Shown: positions 16,588-25,689, numbered from the stretch's first letter. The stretch is 64,000 nucleotides of DNA from Cryomorphaceae bacterium (GCA_024639785.1 JAHEGI010000003.1:113698-177697), one strand, 5' to 3'. Numbers and translations are program-made. Notes: generated by a model not told the origin, from the letters alone.

Positions 16588-17289
16588 TTAGACTTGAAAA
16601 TTAGGCACTTCGCCGATAAATTTCAAGATTTCCATGCGAACGAACATCTCTTCGCGATACCAATCATATTGCCTTGTTTTTTTCACCATTGGGGCATGCT
16701 GACGACTGCGGTAGGCGAATTCATCTAACTGCGCTGCGCTTTCCCATACGGATAGCGTAGCTTGTTCAATGAGCGGATATTCGCCCACGCCTTTGGCGTA
16801 GCGTATCCCGGGCTGGTCTGCAATACGGCGAGAGGCCGCAGGTACATTCCACCAAAAACGCAGCGCTTGGCTTCGGCGAATGCTCGCCCGAGTGAGCACG
16901 GAAACCGGACCCGCCGACGCAGAGGGCGTGGATGGGAATTCAAAAGGTTCGCGGCCATTCCACGTGCCATGTCCGCGCAGGGGCGTCGCTTCCCACCCAA
17001 AGACCTGATCTGCATAGGTCTGCAAATCCAAGAACATGGGGTCGTTCGCCCAGAAGGCGTCTGCTTGATCCGCGTGTTCCCAGACGGTGAACCATGCATA
17101 CGTTCCCCAATCAGGCCACACCGAGAATCCCGCACCCGCACCACTCCCTAACATTTTGCCAAAACACAACCCGGGTGCATGCAACCCTTGACGCAGGCTT
17201 ATTCCCATGGCACCAAAGGCTCTCCAACGGGCTTTAAACCCCGAGAATGTCATGAATCGAATAGAGATATGTCGGCCTTTGGGCTGCAT
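16588..17289 (-). CDS. Spheroidene monooxygenase (CrtA)-like protein
   Basis: A 233-residue protein that resembles CrtA-type carotenoid oxygenases, which introduce a keto group at C2 of acyclic carotenoids in purple bacteria. Recognisable features are a conserved core with WGTYAWFTVWEHADQADAFW, a region with SVLTRASIR, and a VWESAAQLDEFAYRS segment near a C-terminal YDWYREEMFVRM. The longest frame starts at 17289; a start at residue 13 (MTFSGF) is also possible. No phytoene or lycopene gene is in the window. It and the AlkB-like gene form a two-gene unit. Distant homologues in Bacteroidota are not all biochemically characterised. Confidence 0.7.
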   Translation of the reverse strand: MQPKGRHISIRFMTFSGFKARWRAFGAMGISLRQGLHAPGLCFGKMLGSGAGAGFSVWPDWGTYAWFTVWEHADQADAFWANDPMFLDLQTYADQVFGWEATPLRGHGTWNGREPFEFPSTPSASAGPVSVLTRASIRRSQALRFWWNVPAASRRIADQPGIRYAKGVGEYPLIEQATLSVWESAAQLDEFAYRSRQHAPMVKKTRQYDWYREEMFVRMEILKFIGEVPNFQV

Positions 17290-17379
17290 TCGGTCAAATT
17301 GTCAGTTCCTGTCTATGAAGAACCGGCATGGCATACGCCTTGTTTAGAACTTCGACATATAAAACTAAACCAAAGCATT

Positions 17380-19272
17380 ATGGCGACTGGAAAAATCAAC
17401 GTTTCGGCGGACAATATTTTCCCCATCATTAAAAAATTCCTCTACAGCGATCATGAAATCTTCTTGCGCGAGCTGATTTCAAATGCCGTAGATGCGAGCA
17501 ATAAATTGAAAACGCTGGCGAATTTGGGAGAATTCAAAGGTGAGCTTGGCGACATGACGGTCCAAGTGCATATCGACAAGAAGAAAAAGCAACTCCGCAT
17601 TGTAGACCGAGGTATCGGCATGACGCAGGACGAAGTTCAGAAATACATCAACGACGTAGCCTTTTCGGGCGCGGAAGAATTCGTGAAGCAGTATGAAGGC
17701 AAAGTCGAGAAAGGCGCCATGATTGGCCATTTTGGACTGGGCTTCTACTCAAGCTTCATGGTCTCCAGCAAGGTGGAAATCAAATCCTTGTCTTGGAAGA
17801 CCGAAAATGAGAAAGAGGGAGCGCACTGGGCTTGTGATGGCTCGCCCGAATTTGAACTGAAAGCGTGCAGCCGAAAGGATCGCGGTACGGAAATCATCCT
17901 GCACATCGACGGGGAGAGCGAAGACTTTTTAGAAGAACACAAGATTAAAGAGCTCCTAAAGAAGTACGCCCGGTTCATGAGTATTCCCATTCAGTGTGGC
18001 GAAAAGGAAGAGCGGGTGAATGTGGCGGCCGAAGGCGAAGAGGCGAAGTACGAGTCTGTCAAAAAGCCGGATATCATTAACGAAACGGAGCCCGCATGGA
18101 CCAAAAAGCCAAGCGAATTAAGCGATGAGGATTATAAGAAGTTCTATAAGGCCCTCTACCCCTACTCCTTTGAAGACCCCCTCTTCCACATCCATATCAA
18201 TGTGGACTACCCCTTTGACCTGACGGGTATTTTGTTCTTCCCCAAGATCAAGCCCAACATGGAGCTTCAGAAGAATAAAATTCAATTGTACCAGAGTCAA
18301 GTCTTCATTACCGACAACGTAGAAGGCATCGTGCCCGACTTTTTGACCTTGCTCCATGGCGTCATCGATTCCAAGGACATTCCGTTGAACGTATCGCGTT
18401 CTTACTTGCAAGCCGACGGCAATGTCAAAAAGATCAGCGGCCACATCACCAAAAAGGTGGCGGACAAGCTCGAAGAGATGTTCAAGGCTGACCGCGCGGA
18501 CTTTGAAGCCAAGTGGAAGGACATCTCCATGATCATTGAATACGGCATGGTGACGGAGGAGAAATTCTACGAGCGTGCCCAGAAATTCAACCTCTTCAAA
18601 TCCGTCGTGGAAGACAAATTCTACACGATGGAGGAATACTTGGAGAAGATTTCGGCCTTGCAGACGGATAAAGAAGGGCAGCGTGTCGTGCTCTACGCCT
18701 CCAATGCGGATGCGCAGCACAGCTACATCCAAAAGGCGAAAGCGGAAGGCTACGATGTGATCTTGCTCGAGTCGCCGATTGCTGGCCACAGCATTCAGAA
18801 GTTCGAAGGCAGCCAAGAAAAACTGCGATTTGCCCGGGTCGACAGCGATTTGCTGGACAAACTCATTCCAAAAGGCGACGAACGCACGTCCATCTTGACA
18901 GAAAAGGAAATCGAATCCTTGAAGGGCCACATCGAAGGCGCACTGAACAGCAAGACGTATTCGGTACGCACGGAAGCCCTCAGCAGTGATGATGCCCCCA
19001 TGATGATTACGATTCCTGAGTTCATGCGCCGCATGAAAGAAATGTCGGCCACTGGCGGGGGTGGATTTATGGGCATGGGAGACTTCCCAGAAACCTATGA
19101 TTTGGTCGTCAATACCAACCATGCACTCGCTGGAAAAATTCTAGCGGCAGAAGGCGAAGCGCGGGATGGCATGATTGCTCACGCAAAAGATTTGGCGTTG
19201 CTTCAGCAGAATCTATTGCAAGGGGAAGCATTAACTGCATTTGTGAACCGCGCAATGGAGCGTTTAGTATAA
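17380..19272 (+). CDS. htpG: Molecular chaperone HtpG (Hsp90)
   Basis: Cytosolic ATP-dependent chaperone of 630 residues. The N-terminal GHKL ATPase is obvious: LRELISNAVDASNKL, VDRGIGMT, IGHFGLGFYSSFMV and GTEIILHI. The middle domain carries FDLTGILFFPK and the catalytic arginine region NVSRSYLQAD; the C-terminal dimerisation domain follows. The start at 17380 (MATGKINVSADNIFP) fits family members; the open frame upstream to 17179 is not conserved-looking and overlaps the CrtA-like gene. The end of the protein carries a GGGGFMGMG loop. It is followed after 12 bp by a DUF2911 gene. Confidence 0.96.
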   Translation: MATGKINVSADNIFPIIKKFLYSDHEIFLRELISNAVDASNKLKTLANLGEFKGELGDMTVQVHIDKKKKQLRIVDRGIGMTQDEVQKYINDVAFSGAEEFVKQYEGKVEKGAMIGHFGLGFYSSFMVSSKVEIKSLSWKTENEKEGAHWACDGSPEFELKACSRKDRGTEIILHIDGESEDFLEEHKIKELLKKYARFMSIPIQCGEKEERVNVAAEGEEAKYESVKKPDIINETEPAWTKKPSELSDEDYKKFYKALYPYSFEDPLFHIHINVDYPFDLTGILFFPKIKPNMELQKNKIQLYQSQVFITDNVEGIVPDFLTLLHGVIDSKDIPLNVSRSYLQADGNVKKISGHITKKVADKLEEMFKADRADFEAKWKDISMIIEYGMVTEEKFYERAQKFNLFKSVVEDKFYTMEEYLEKISALQTDKEGQRVVLYASNADAQHSYIQKAKAEGYDVILLESPIAGHSIQKFEGSQEKLRFARVDSDLLDKLIPKGDERTSILTEKEIESLKGHIEGALNSKTYSVRTEALSSDDAPMMITIPEFMRRMKEMSATGGGGFMGMGDFPETYDLVVNTNHALAGKILAAEGEARDGMIAHAKDLALLQQNLLQGEALTAFVNRAMERLV

Positions 19273-19284
19273 CTTCGTGAACCT

Positions 19285-20127
19285 ATGAAAAAGACGATTC
19301 TCTCCATGATGATTCTGGGTAGCCTTTCGATGCTGGCCCAAGAACTTCCTCAGCCCTCCCCTAGCGTGCATCTCGAGCAGCGCGTAGGCTTGACCGACAT
19401 CAGTCTAGATTATTCACGTCCAAGCGTGAATGGTCGGGACATTTTCGGCGACCTCGTGCCCTTGGGTAGCCATTGGCGCGTAGGAGCCAACCAAAACACC
19501 AAAGTCACCTTTTCGACTCCGGTAACGATTGCCGGCGAAACCGTAGCTGCGGGTACCTACAGCCTTTCAATGATTCCTGGAAAAGGAGATTGGACGGTGA
19601 TTTTGAACACAAAAACCGACATGTGGGGCGTCGATGGGTACAGCCAAGACGACGATGTGCTGCGTACCTCGGTCACGCCTCGTTCGATTTCAGCCGTCGA
19701 GAGCATGAGCTTGACTCTAGAAAACCTTGAAGTCTCTTCTGCCGACTTGGTGCTTTCATGGGACGAGACCTCGATCGTCCTCCCGATTGAATTGAATACG
19801 ATGGATTTGGCGATGGCCAATATCAGTAAAGCGATTGCGGACAGCCCAGAAGATTGGCGTGTGTATCGCAGTGCCGCGAATTTCTACAATCAAAATGACA
19901 TCCACCTGGACCAAGCACTCGTCTACATGGAGAAAGTGCTTTCACTCAAGGATGACAATTGGTATAACTATTACCTCTACGCTCAAGTGCTTGCCAAGAA
20001 TGGCCGCAAGAAAGAAGCTCGCAAGGCAGGAGAAAAGGCCATTGAAATGGGGCGCGCAGAGGCTGCAAAAAACAATGCTCCGTTCAATTACAACGATACC
20101 ATCAAGCGATTTATCTCCAACTTGTAG
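19285..20127 (+). CDS. DUF2911 domain protein with TPR-like tail, secreted
   Basis: A 280-residue exported protein with a signal peptide ending near residue 19 (MLAQE). Residues 25-160 form a DUF2911 domain with the usual pattern: SLDYSRPSVNGRDIFGDLVP, WRVGANQNTKVTF, AGTYSLSMIPG and a tryptophan-rich segment. Its function is not established. The C-terminal part (about 180-270) looks like TPR helices (LVYMEKVLSLKDDNWYNYYL). Probably co-transcribed with htpG; followed by a strong terminator. Confidence 0.85.
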   Translation: MKKTILSMMILGSLSMLAQELPQPSPSVHLEQRVGLTDISLDYSRPSVNGRDIFGDLVPLGSHWRVGANQNTKVTFSTPVTIAGETVAAGTYSLSMIPGKGDWTVILNTKTDMWGVDGYSQDDDVLRTSVTPRSISAVESMSLTLENLEVSSADLVLSWDETSIVLPIELNTMDLAMANISKAIADSPEDWRVYRSAANFYNQNDIHLDQALVYMEKVLSLKDDNWYNYYLYAQVLAKNGRKKEARKAGEKAIEMGRAEAAKNNAPFNYNDTIKRFISNL

Positions 20128-20150
20128 TTTCGTTTTCACTTAGTTACCGA

Positions 20151-20177
20151 AAACCCGGCCTATCGCCGGGTTTTTTT
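20151..20177 (+). terminator. Terminator of the htpG-DUF2911 unit
   Basis: AAACCCGGC (20151-20159), loop CTATC, GCCGGGTTT (20165-20173), T-run to 20177. Confidence 0.85.
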
Positions 20178-20229
20178 GTTGAACTATTTCGGCTGAAACT
20201 TGTTCAATTCGGGTAAAAGCTTAAACAAA

Positions 20230-22584
20230 ATGCGCAAACTACTCTTCATTGCCCTACTCTTCCCTCTAGCTATTCAGGCCCAAATCCTTCGCGGTACGGT
20301 CGTAGATGCTTCGGACAACAGCCCCTTACCTGGAGCGATAATTTCAATTGAAGGTGTTTCTAATCAGGCGATTAGTGACATGAATGGCCAGTTTGAATTG
20401 TCTGGGTTAAAAACTGGATTGTTCAATGTTAGCGTGGCACTGATAGGCTATGACGCCCAAACGCAATTTGAGGTCCTTGTGACCCAAGCAAAACCGGCCA
20501 TTGTCAACTTCAACCTCCGGGAGGCATTGCAAGTTTTAGATGAGGTGGAAATTTCGGCCCAACAGCAATTTAAGCAAGAAGCCCAGTCGCCCGTCAGCGT
20601 GCAGAGCATAGGGATTAATGAAATCCAACGCAATCCAGGAGGCAACCAAGACATTTCCAAAGTCATTCAATCGCTACCCGGGGTTGCCTCGGGAGTTGCT
20701 TTCCGAAACGACTTGATTATCCGCGGGGGCGGTCCAAATGAAAACCGTTTTTATCTCGACGGCATTGAAATTCCTGCCATCAACCACTTCGCCACGCAAG
20801 GTGCCTCCGGAGGCCCAGTCGGCATGATCAATGTCAACTTTATTCGTGATGTAGATTTCTACACATCCGCCTTTCCAGCCCAGCGCGGCAATAGCCTTTC
20901 CTCCATCATGGAGATCAATTTAAAGGATGGTCGCACGGACAAAACTGGCGGCATTTTCCAAATTGGCGCTTCCGAAGTTGGCTTGACCTTGGATGGGCCG
21001 ATTAATAAAAAAACGACCTACCTCGCCTCGATCCGTCGGAGCTACTTGCAATTCCTCTTCAAAGCCATCGGCCTACCCTTTTTGCCCACCTACAACGACT
21101 ATCAGTTTAAGGTGAAGCACAACTTTGACCGAAACAATCAATTGACCATCTTGAGTCTTGGCGCCTACGATGTGAGCATACTCAATACGGATCAAAACGA
21201 AACCCCCGAGCAGCGCTACATCCTCAACTATTTACCAGAATACAATCAATGGAACTATAGCATTGGTGCGAAATACACCCATTTTGGACCGAGGGGAATC
21301 ACCAACCTCGTGCTTAGCCGATTTATGCTAAACAACGAGTCCTATAAATTTGAAAACAATGACCGTTCTGCCAACCAGCTGTTGAATTACGCGTCTCAGG
21401 AAATTGAGAATAAATTCCGTCTAGAACATCAGATTAAAAAGAACCGCTGGGAATCCATGGTAGGTTTTGGCTTGGAACAAGCCAAATACAACACCCAGAC
21501 CTATGACGAGCGTCTCCCTGGGGGCTTCATTTTGGACTATTCTACGGATGCGGTGTACTACAAGGCGAATGCTTTTGCCAATTGGGTGGGCCGATTTGCG
21601 GAGGACCGACTCAAGCTCTCTTTGGGCTTACGGACGGACATTATTGATTTTAATGCAAGTACCCAAAACCCACTCAATCAGCTTTCTCCTCGACTTGCCT
21701 TATCCTATAGCATCAATGAAAACTGGACCTTGGATGGCAACTATGGCATCTATTATCAGCTCCCTCCCTACACGGCACTCGGATATACCGGCATGGATGG
21801 AAATAATGCCGATTTAAGCTTCATACAAGCCGAACACTTTGTGCTCGGAAGCAGCCAATACTGGCCTTGGAATGCCAAAACCTCTATTGAGGGATTCTAC
21901 AAGCGATATAGCAATTATCCCTTCTTGCTTCGTGACTCCATCTCTTTGGCCACGGTTGGAGGTGACTTTGGGGTCATCGGCAACCAGTTAGCTACCTCCA
22001 CCTCAGACGGGCGTGCTTTTGGTCTGGAGTTAACGTATCAGCAAAAGCTCTACAAGGGCCTTTTTGGTATCGCGGCGATTACCCTAGTTCGATCTGAGTT
22101 CCAGGACATCTTAGGCGATTATGTACCTAGTTCATGGGATAATGGCATTATTGCCACGTTCACTTTTGGGAAGCGCTTTGGCAAAAACTATGAGATTGGA
22201 ATGCAATACCAGCACCTAGGTGGAGCCCCCTATACCCCATTTGACCTAGATAAGACTGCAACGATTTACAATTGGGATGTCTTGGGTCGTGGAATTCCTA
22301 ATTACGGCTTACTCAATACGCAGCGACTTGGGGAATTTGATCGCCTCAATATTCGTATTGACAAAAAATGGTTTTTGAAGAAGGTCAATATTGATTTGTA
22401 CTTCGACCTGCAGAATGCCCTCGCCTACAAAGTCGCTGGCCCGGACTTCATCGATGTTGTGCGCGATAGTGACGGCAATCCCGTAATCAATCCGGATAAG
22501 CCATGGCAATATCAAACGACTACGTTGCCGAACGTAAACGGAGGAACCGTTCTCCCCAGCGTCGGATTCATTTTTGAGTTCTAG
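20230..22584 (+). CDS. TonB-dependent receptor with carboxypeptidase-like N-domain
   Basis: An outer-membrane active transporter of 784 residues. A signal peptide ends near AIQAQ, followed by a CarboxypepD_reg-like beta domain (ILRGTVVDASDNSPLPGA...), then the plug (about 120-250, with VIQSLPGVA, LIIRGGGPNENRFYLDGIEIP) and a 22-strand-type barrel ending in an aromatic residue (GFIFEF). The start at 20230 gives the signal peptide; the frame opens 10 codons earlier. No SusD partner is adjacent, so this is not a Sus-type glycan pair. It may take up siderophores, metals or peptides; substrate unknown. A terminator hairpin follows. Confidence 0.88.
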   Translation: MRKLLFIALLFPLAIQAQILRGTVVDASDNSPLPGAIISIEGVSNQAISDMNGQFELSGLKTGLFNVSVALIGYDAQTQFEVLVTQAKPAIVNFNLREALQVLDEVEISAQQQFKQEAQSPVSVQSIGINEIQRNPGGNQDISKVIQSLPGVASGVAFRNDLIIRGGGPNENRFYLDGIEIPAINHFATQGASGGPVGMINVNFIRDVDFYTSAFPAQRGNSLSSIMEINLKDGRTDKTGGIFQIGASEVGLTLDGPINKKTTYLASIRRSYLQFLFKAIGLPFLPTYNDYQFKVKHNFDRNNQLTILSLGAYDVSILNTDQNETPEQRYILNYLPEYNQWNYSIGAKYTHFGPRGITNLVLSRFMLNNESYKFENNDRSANQLLNYASQEIENKFRLEHQIKKNRWESMVGFGLEQAKYNTQTYDERLPGGFILDYSTDAVYYKANAFANWVGRFAEDRLKLSLGLRTDIIDFNASTQNPLNQLSPRLALSYSINENWTLDGNYGIYYQLPPYTALGYTGMDGNNADLSFIQAEHFVLGSSQYWPWNAKTSIEGFYKRYSNYPFLLRDSISLATVGGDFGVIGNQLATSTSDGRAFGLELTYQQKLYKGLFGIAAITLVRSEFQDILGDYVPSSWDNGIIATFTFGKRFGKNYEIGMQYQHLGGAPYTPFDLDKTATIYNWDVLGRGIPNYGLLNTQRLGEFDRLNIRIDKKWFLKKVNIDLYFDLQNALAYKVAGPDFIDVVRDSDGNPVINPDKPWQYQTTTLPNVNGGTVLPSVGFIFEF

Positions 22585-22607
22585 ACGCTACGTGTTTTGG
22601 TTAGAGG

Positions 22608-22634
22608 AAAGGCGCCTACTAGGCGCCTTTTTTT
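22608..22634. terminator. Bidirectional terminator between the TonB receptor and the NamZ-like gene
   Basis: AAAGGCGCC (22608-22616), loop TACTA, GGCGCCTTT (22622-22630), then more T. The NamZ stop codon lies inside the loop. Confidence 0.75.
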
Positions 22635-23932
22635 ATTGCCTTTTTGGCCTTCTTTCCAGGAGCAACTGACGGGGGCGCTGTGGCAGGCACAGGAAGAGGC
22701 TTGGTATGGTACAGTAGGTATCGGCTGCGAATCTGCCTAAAGGCCTCCAGGTCCGGCTGCCAAGATGCTTGGATTTCTTGGACGGTTTGGCCCGCCACCA
22801 AGGCGTCTTCCAGCGAGGTTCCTCCAGCCAGTTTGTCCATGAAGGAGGTAAAGAAGGACGGTAGACTATCCAAACCACGGTTCGCATAGTCATGGTAGAC
22901 ACCATGGAGATAGTTCAGTTGCAACCCCTGTTCCGGGTGTATGGGCGCAGTACGCAAATCCCAGCCGTGGCAGGTATCGCCTTGAAATTTGGGGGAATTG
23001 GCGCCCGCATTAGGCATAGGAACAAAGGAGAAGCCCGTTGAATCCAACCAAGGCGCCCCCAGCCATTCAAAAGGAGCCTCCGTCCCTCGCCCCACACTAA
23101 CAGGGCAGGCCTCAAAAAAGCAAAGCGAGGGATACAGGGCAATGGCGTGAGCATTCGGCAAATTGGGCGACGGAGGTGCCTCCTCCGGAAACGCCACGGG
23201 CTCCCGGTGGTAGTCTACGCAGGGAACCACCTGGAGCTCGAGGGAATCCGCGTTGGTAATCCAGCCTTCGCCTTTGACCATTTGGGCATACTCACCCATG
23301 GTCATGCCATAGAGCACCGGCACGGGATGCATGCCCACAAAGCTGGTGTAGGCGGTGTCCAGCACGGGGCCATCCACCACATTCGCAAAGGGATTGGGAC
23401 GATCCAAAACGATGAGCGGCTTTTGATATTCCGCACAAGCCTCCATCACATACGTGAGCGTGCTGATGTAGGTATAGAAGCGAACCCCCACATCCTGAAG
23501 GTCAAAAAGCACGACGTCCACATCCGCCAGATCCTCCGCGGTAGGCTTTTTGTGGGATCCATAGAGGGATACCATGGGTATTTTCACGCCATCCACCTCC
23601 TCATCCTCCACATGTTCACCCGCCGAGAAACTCCCTGTAAATCCATGTTCTGGCGAGAAAACCTTCACCACATTGAGGTGCAGTTTCCGTGCGCGTTCGA
23701 CGGTGTTGTACAAGCGCTTTTTCTTGCTGTCGTAATTCAAACTGGCCGCATGTGCCACCAGGGCATAGCGCAAGGTATCCGGGGCTTCTTTGAGAACTTC
23801 CAGCTGTAGAGCCCCCGTATGTTCGGCCCCAGGGATATAGGGGCTGTACGCTTGCCCTCGGGTCGAAATAGAAGAGAAAAAAAAGAAGACAATGCCAAAG
23901 GCTCCGACGAGCCAAGTATCTTTACGCTGCAT
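22619..23932 (-). CDS. Exo-beta-N-acetylmuramidase-like protein (DUF1343/NamZ family)
   Basis: Predicted to remove terminal N-acetylmuramic acid from peptidoglycan fragments, a recycling activity shown for NamZ-type members of DUF1343. The 437-residue protein has a signal peptide ending near RGQA, then HGFTGSFSAGEHVEDE, VSLYGSHKKPTAEDL, VVLFDLQDVGVRFYTYISTLTYVMEAC, VLDRPNP and VSVGRGTEAPFEWLGAPW, all typical. Because it is exported it should act in the periplasm. The start at 23932 is set by the signal peptide and shares bases with the start codon of the divergent permease gene. The far C-terminus (GKKAKKAIKK) is lysine-rich. Confidence 0.82.
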   Translation of the reverse strand: MQRKDTWLVGAFGIVFFFFSSISTRGQAYSPYIPGAEHTGALQLEVLKEAPDTLRYALVAHAASLNYDSKKKRLYNTVERARKLHLNVVKVFSPEHGFTGSFSAGEHVEDEEVDGVKIPMVSLYGSHKKPTAEDLADVDVVLFDLQDVGVRFYTYISTLTYVMEACAEYQKPLIVLDRPNPFANVVDGPVLDTAYTSFVGMHPVPVLYGMTMGEYAQMVKGEGWITNADSLELQVVPCVDYHREPVAFPEEAPPSPNLPNAHAIALYPSLCFFEACPVSVGRGTEAPFEWLGAPWLDSTGFSFVPMPNAGANSPKFQGDTCHGWDLRTAPIHPEQGLQLNYLHGVYHDYANRGLDSLPSFFTSFMDKLAGGTSLEDALVAGQTVQEIQASWQPDLEAFRQIRSRYLLYHTKPLPVPATAPPSVAPGKKAKKAIKKGA

Positions 23933-25151
23933 GGGTTCAAGATGGCAATTTTTCTCGATATGGCTAGGCTGGCAATGGGGGCGCCGAAGTCCCAAAGCGT
24001 CGGTATCCAATATTTTGGCCTCCACCGTCATCGCCGCAGGAATTTTTACCGTCATTGTTGGGCTTGCCACGGGCCAAGGGCTTCAGGAAGCCATTGATCG
24101 GAAAGTGGCCACATTCCATGGCGAGGTGCAACTGCGAGGCTACCAGCAGGTCCTTTCTTCGGATGCCGAGGCCCTCTTTCTTAGCCCGGAGGATATCCAA
24201 CGAATTGAGTCCCAACCATCCTTTGCGGGTGGCCAGTGGTTCTCGGCCTCCTTCAAGGCGGGAATGGCCAGTGCAAATGATCAGATGTTAGGCGCCCAAC
24301 TCATGGGCTTTGACGCGATGCCCCCGCGAATCACAGAACAACTAGTCGATGGGCGACTGCCCATATGGCCATCCAACGAGGTGCTCATCTCCACGGAAAT
24401 AGCCCGGCAACTTCAACTCGCGGTAGACAGCAGCTTTGAGGTCTATTTCTCTCGAGACCCATCCTCCCTCCCCACCTTGCGCTACTACACCGTTGCGGGT
24501 CTATATGAAACAGGTTTGCAAGAATGGGATGCCACCATGATGTTTTGCCATGAGCGTCAGATTCAAAAAATCAATCGCTGGGAGCCCGATCAACATCAAG
24601 CCTGGGTGTATTATGGGGATCATTCCATTTCCGCCGCGGAAAGCGCCACACTTCGCGAAATCCTACCCTTGGACTGGGATGTCTATCGACCCCGGCAAGA
24701 CTTTCCTCAACTCTATCAGTGGCTGGACTTATTTGATACCAACACGTGGATCTTGGGCATCATTCTGACCTTAGTAGCGGCATTTAACTCCGCCGTGGTC
24801 GTTTTCATTCGGGTCATTGAACGTCGTAAGGCACTCGCCATCCTCCGAACCATGGGCCTTTCCTCGAATCGACTCACTTCTTCGATGCTCGCCTTATTTA
24901 GTCGCTCCATCATTTTTGGGGTGATCGCAGGGAACAGCCTCGCTCTTTTGATCCTGTGGGCGCAGTCGACGTGGGGGTTTTTACCCCTTGATGCCGAAAC
25001 GTATTATGTCAATCAGGTCCCAGTAAGCTGGAATTGGCCGGGCTTCCTTGCCGCTAACCTCCTAATATTCATTGCTGTTTTGGGAACATCCATCCTGCCA
25101 GCAAAAATTTTATCAAAATTCCACCCTTCGCAGGTTTTGCGAATGCAATAA
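23931..25151 (+). CDS. FtsX/LolC-family ABC transporter permease
   Basis: A 406-residue inner-membrane protein. One membrane segment lies near the N-terminus (NILASTVIAAGIFTVIVGLATG), then a large periplasmic MacB-like domain (about 50-260), then three segments with the FtsX motif (RVIERRKALAILRTMGLSS). This is the LolC/LolE or MacB layout, used for lipoprotein release or efflux. No ATPase gene is adjacent, so the partner must be elsewhere. The ATG at 23931 is the only good start before the first membrane helix and overlaps the start codon of the divergent gene by two bases. The tRNA-Asp promoter begins inside its 3' end. Confidence 0.8.
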   Translation: MGSRWQFFSIWLGWQWGRRSPKASVSNILASTVIAAGIFTVIVGLATGQGLQEAIDRKVATFHGEVQLRGYQQVLSSDAEALFLSPEDIQRIESQPSFAGGQWFSASFKAGMASANDQMLGAQLMGFDAMPPRITEQLVDGRLPIWPSNEVLISTEIARQLQLAVDSSFEVYFSRDPSSLPTLRYYTVAGLYETGLQEWDATMMFCHERQIQKINRWEPDQHQAWVYYGDHSISAAESATLREILPLDWDVYRPRQDFPQLYQWLDLFDTNTWILGIILTLVAAFNSAVVVFIRVIERRKALAILRTMGLSSNRLTSSMLALFSRSIIFGVIAGNSLALLILWAQSTWGFLPLDAETYYVNQVPVSWNWPGFLAANLLIFIAVLGTSILPAKILSKFHPSQVLRMQ

Positions 25152-25157
25152 GCGGTA

Positions 25158-25165
25158 TATATTTG
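25158..25165 (+). promoter_or_regulatory. TAnnTTTG -7 element of tRNA-Asp
   Basis: TATATTTG followed by CACC, with a TTTG at 25136-25139 (18 nt spacer) as the -33 element. Confidence 0.75.
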
Positions 25166-25190
25166 CACCCTTCCTCGGAAGAACCAATCT

Positions 25191-25264
25191 GGTGCGGTAG
25201 TTCAGTTGGTTAGAATATCGGCCTGTCACGCCGAGGGTCGCGGGTTCGAGTCCCGTCCGCACCG
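25191..25264 (+). tRNA. tRNA-Asp (anticodon GTC)
   Basis: Acceptor GGTGCGG pairs with CCGCACC and the discriminator base is G, as expected for tRNA-Asp. The anticodon stem TCGGC/GCCGA encloses CTGTCAC, with anticodon GTC at 25225-25227. The T-arm GCGGGTTCGAGTCCCGT is canonical. CCA is not encoded. Confidence 0.96.
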
Positions 25265-25265
25265 C

Positions 25266-25295
25266 AAAAGCCTGCTTTCGAGCGGGCTTTTTGCT
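25266..25295 (+). terminator. Terminator of tRNA-Asp
   Basis: AAAAGCCTGCT (25266-25276), loop TTCG, AGCGGGCTTTT (25281-25291), with one G-T pair in the stem, then T. Confidence 0.85.
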
Positions 25296-25326
25296 TTTTA
25301 CATCTCGGCTATTGTACCTTTTCCCA

Positions 25327-25503
25327 ATGAAAAACAAGCTAGGACCCACCCTCTTTATCCTCGGCTCATTGGGGATACTCACCTCGGATATTTTTTTCAT
25401 GAATCACCTGATGGGAGCCCGCAATGTCTATTGGACCGGGTTTACACTCTCCTTTGTAGGGGGATTCTTAAGTCTATGGCAGTGGTTTAGGGCCAAGTCA
25501 TAA
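25327..25503 (+). CDS. Small two-helix membrane protein
   Basis: A 58-residue protein with two hydrophobic segments (about 7-23 and 36-50) and a short loop with FFMNHLMGARNVYW. The ATG at 25327 gives a basic MKNK start; the frame is open 12 codons earlier through the tRNA terminator, which is less likely. I do not recognise the family. It stands alone between tRNA-Asp and trxA. Confidence 0.5.
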   Translation: MKNKLGPTLFILGSLGILTSDIFFMNHLMGARNVYWTGFTLSFVGGFLSLWQWFRAKS

Positions 25504-25656
25504 GGTCCACAGCATGGCCCATCGTAGGACTTTTGGCCGCTCGTGAAGGGCTTGCCGATCCGGCAGACCATTAACTTGCGTCCCTTTCAGGTATTTTTTC
25601 ACCGAAATTGGCGGTTTTTGTGACCTGAGTTCCATGGCTTATTTGGTCGTGGCGGT

Positions 25657-25664
25657 TACATTTG
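25657..25664 (+). promoter_or_regulatory. TAnnTTTG -7 element of trxA
   Basis: TACATTTG, a full match, 25 nt before the trxA ATG. The upstream 150 bp contain no other gene that I can support. Confidence 0.6.
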
Positions 25665-25689
25665 TCTTTCACTTTTAGAAAGCACACAG

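Noticed and set aside
18118..19122. Long minus-strand open frame (334 codons) opposite htpG
   Set aside because: It lies wholly inside the well-supported htpG gene, has a His/Val/Phe/Arg-rich composition typical of an antisense frame, and shows no recognisable motif.
23147..23809. Plus-strand open frame of 220 codons opposite the NamZ-like gene
   Set aside because: The product is rich in His, Arg and Ile, as expected for the complement of a coding gene, and the NamZ frame is clearly the real one.
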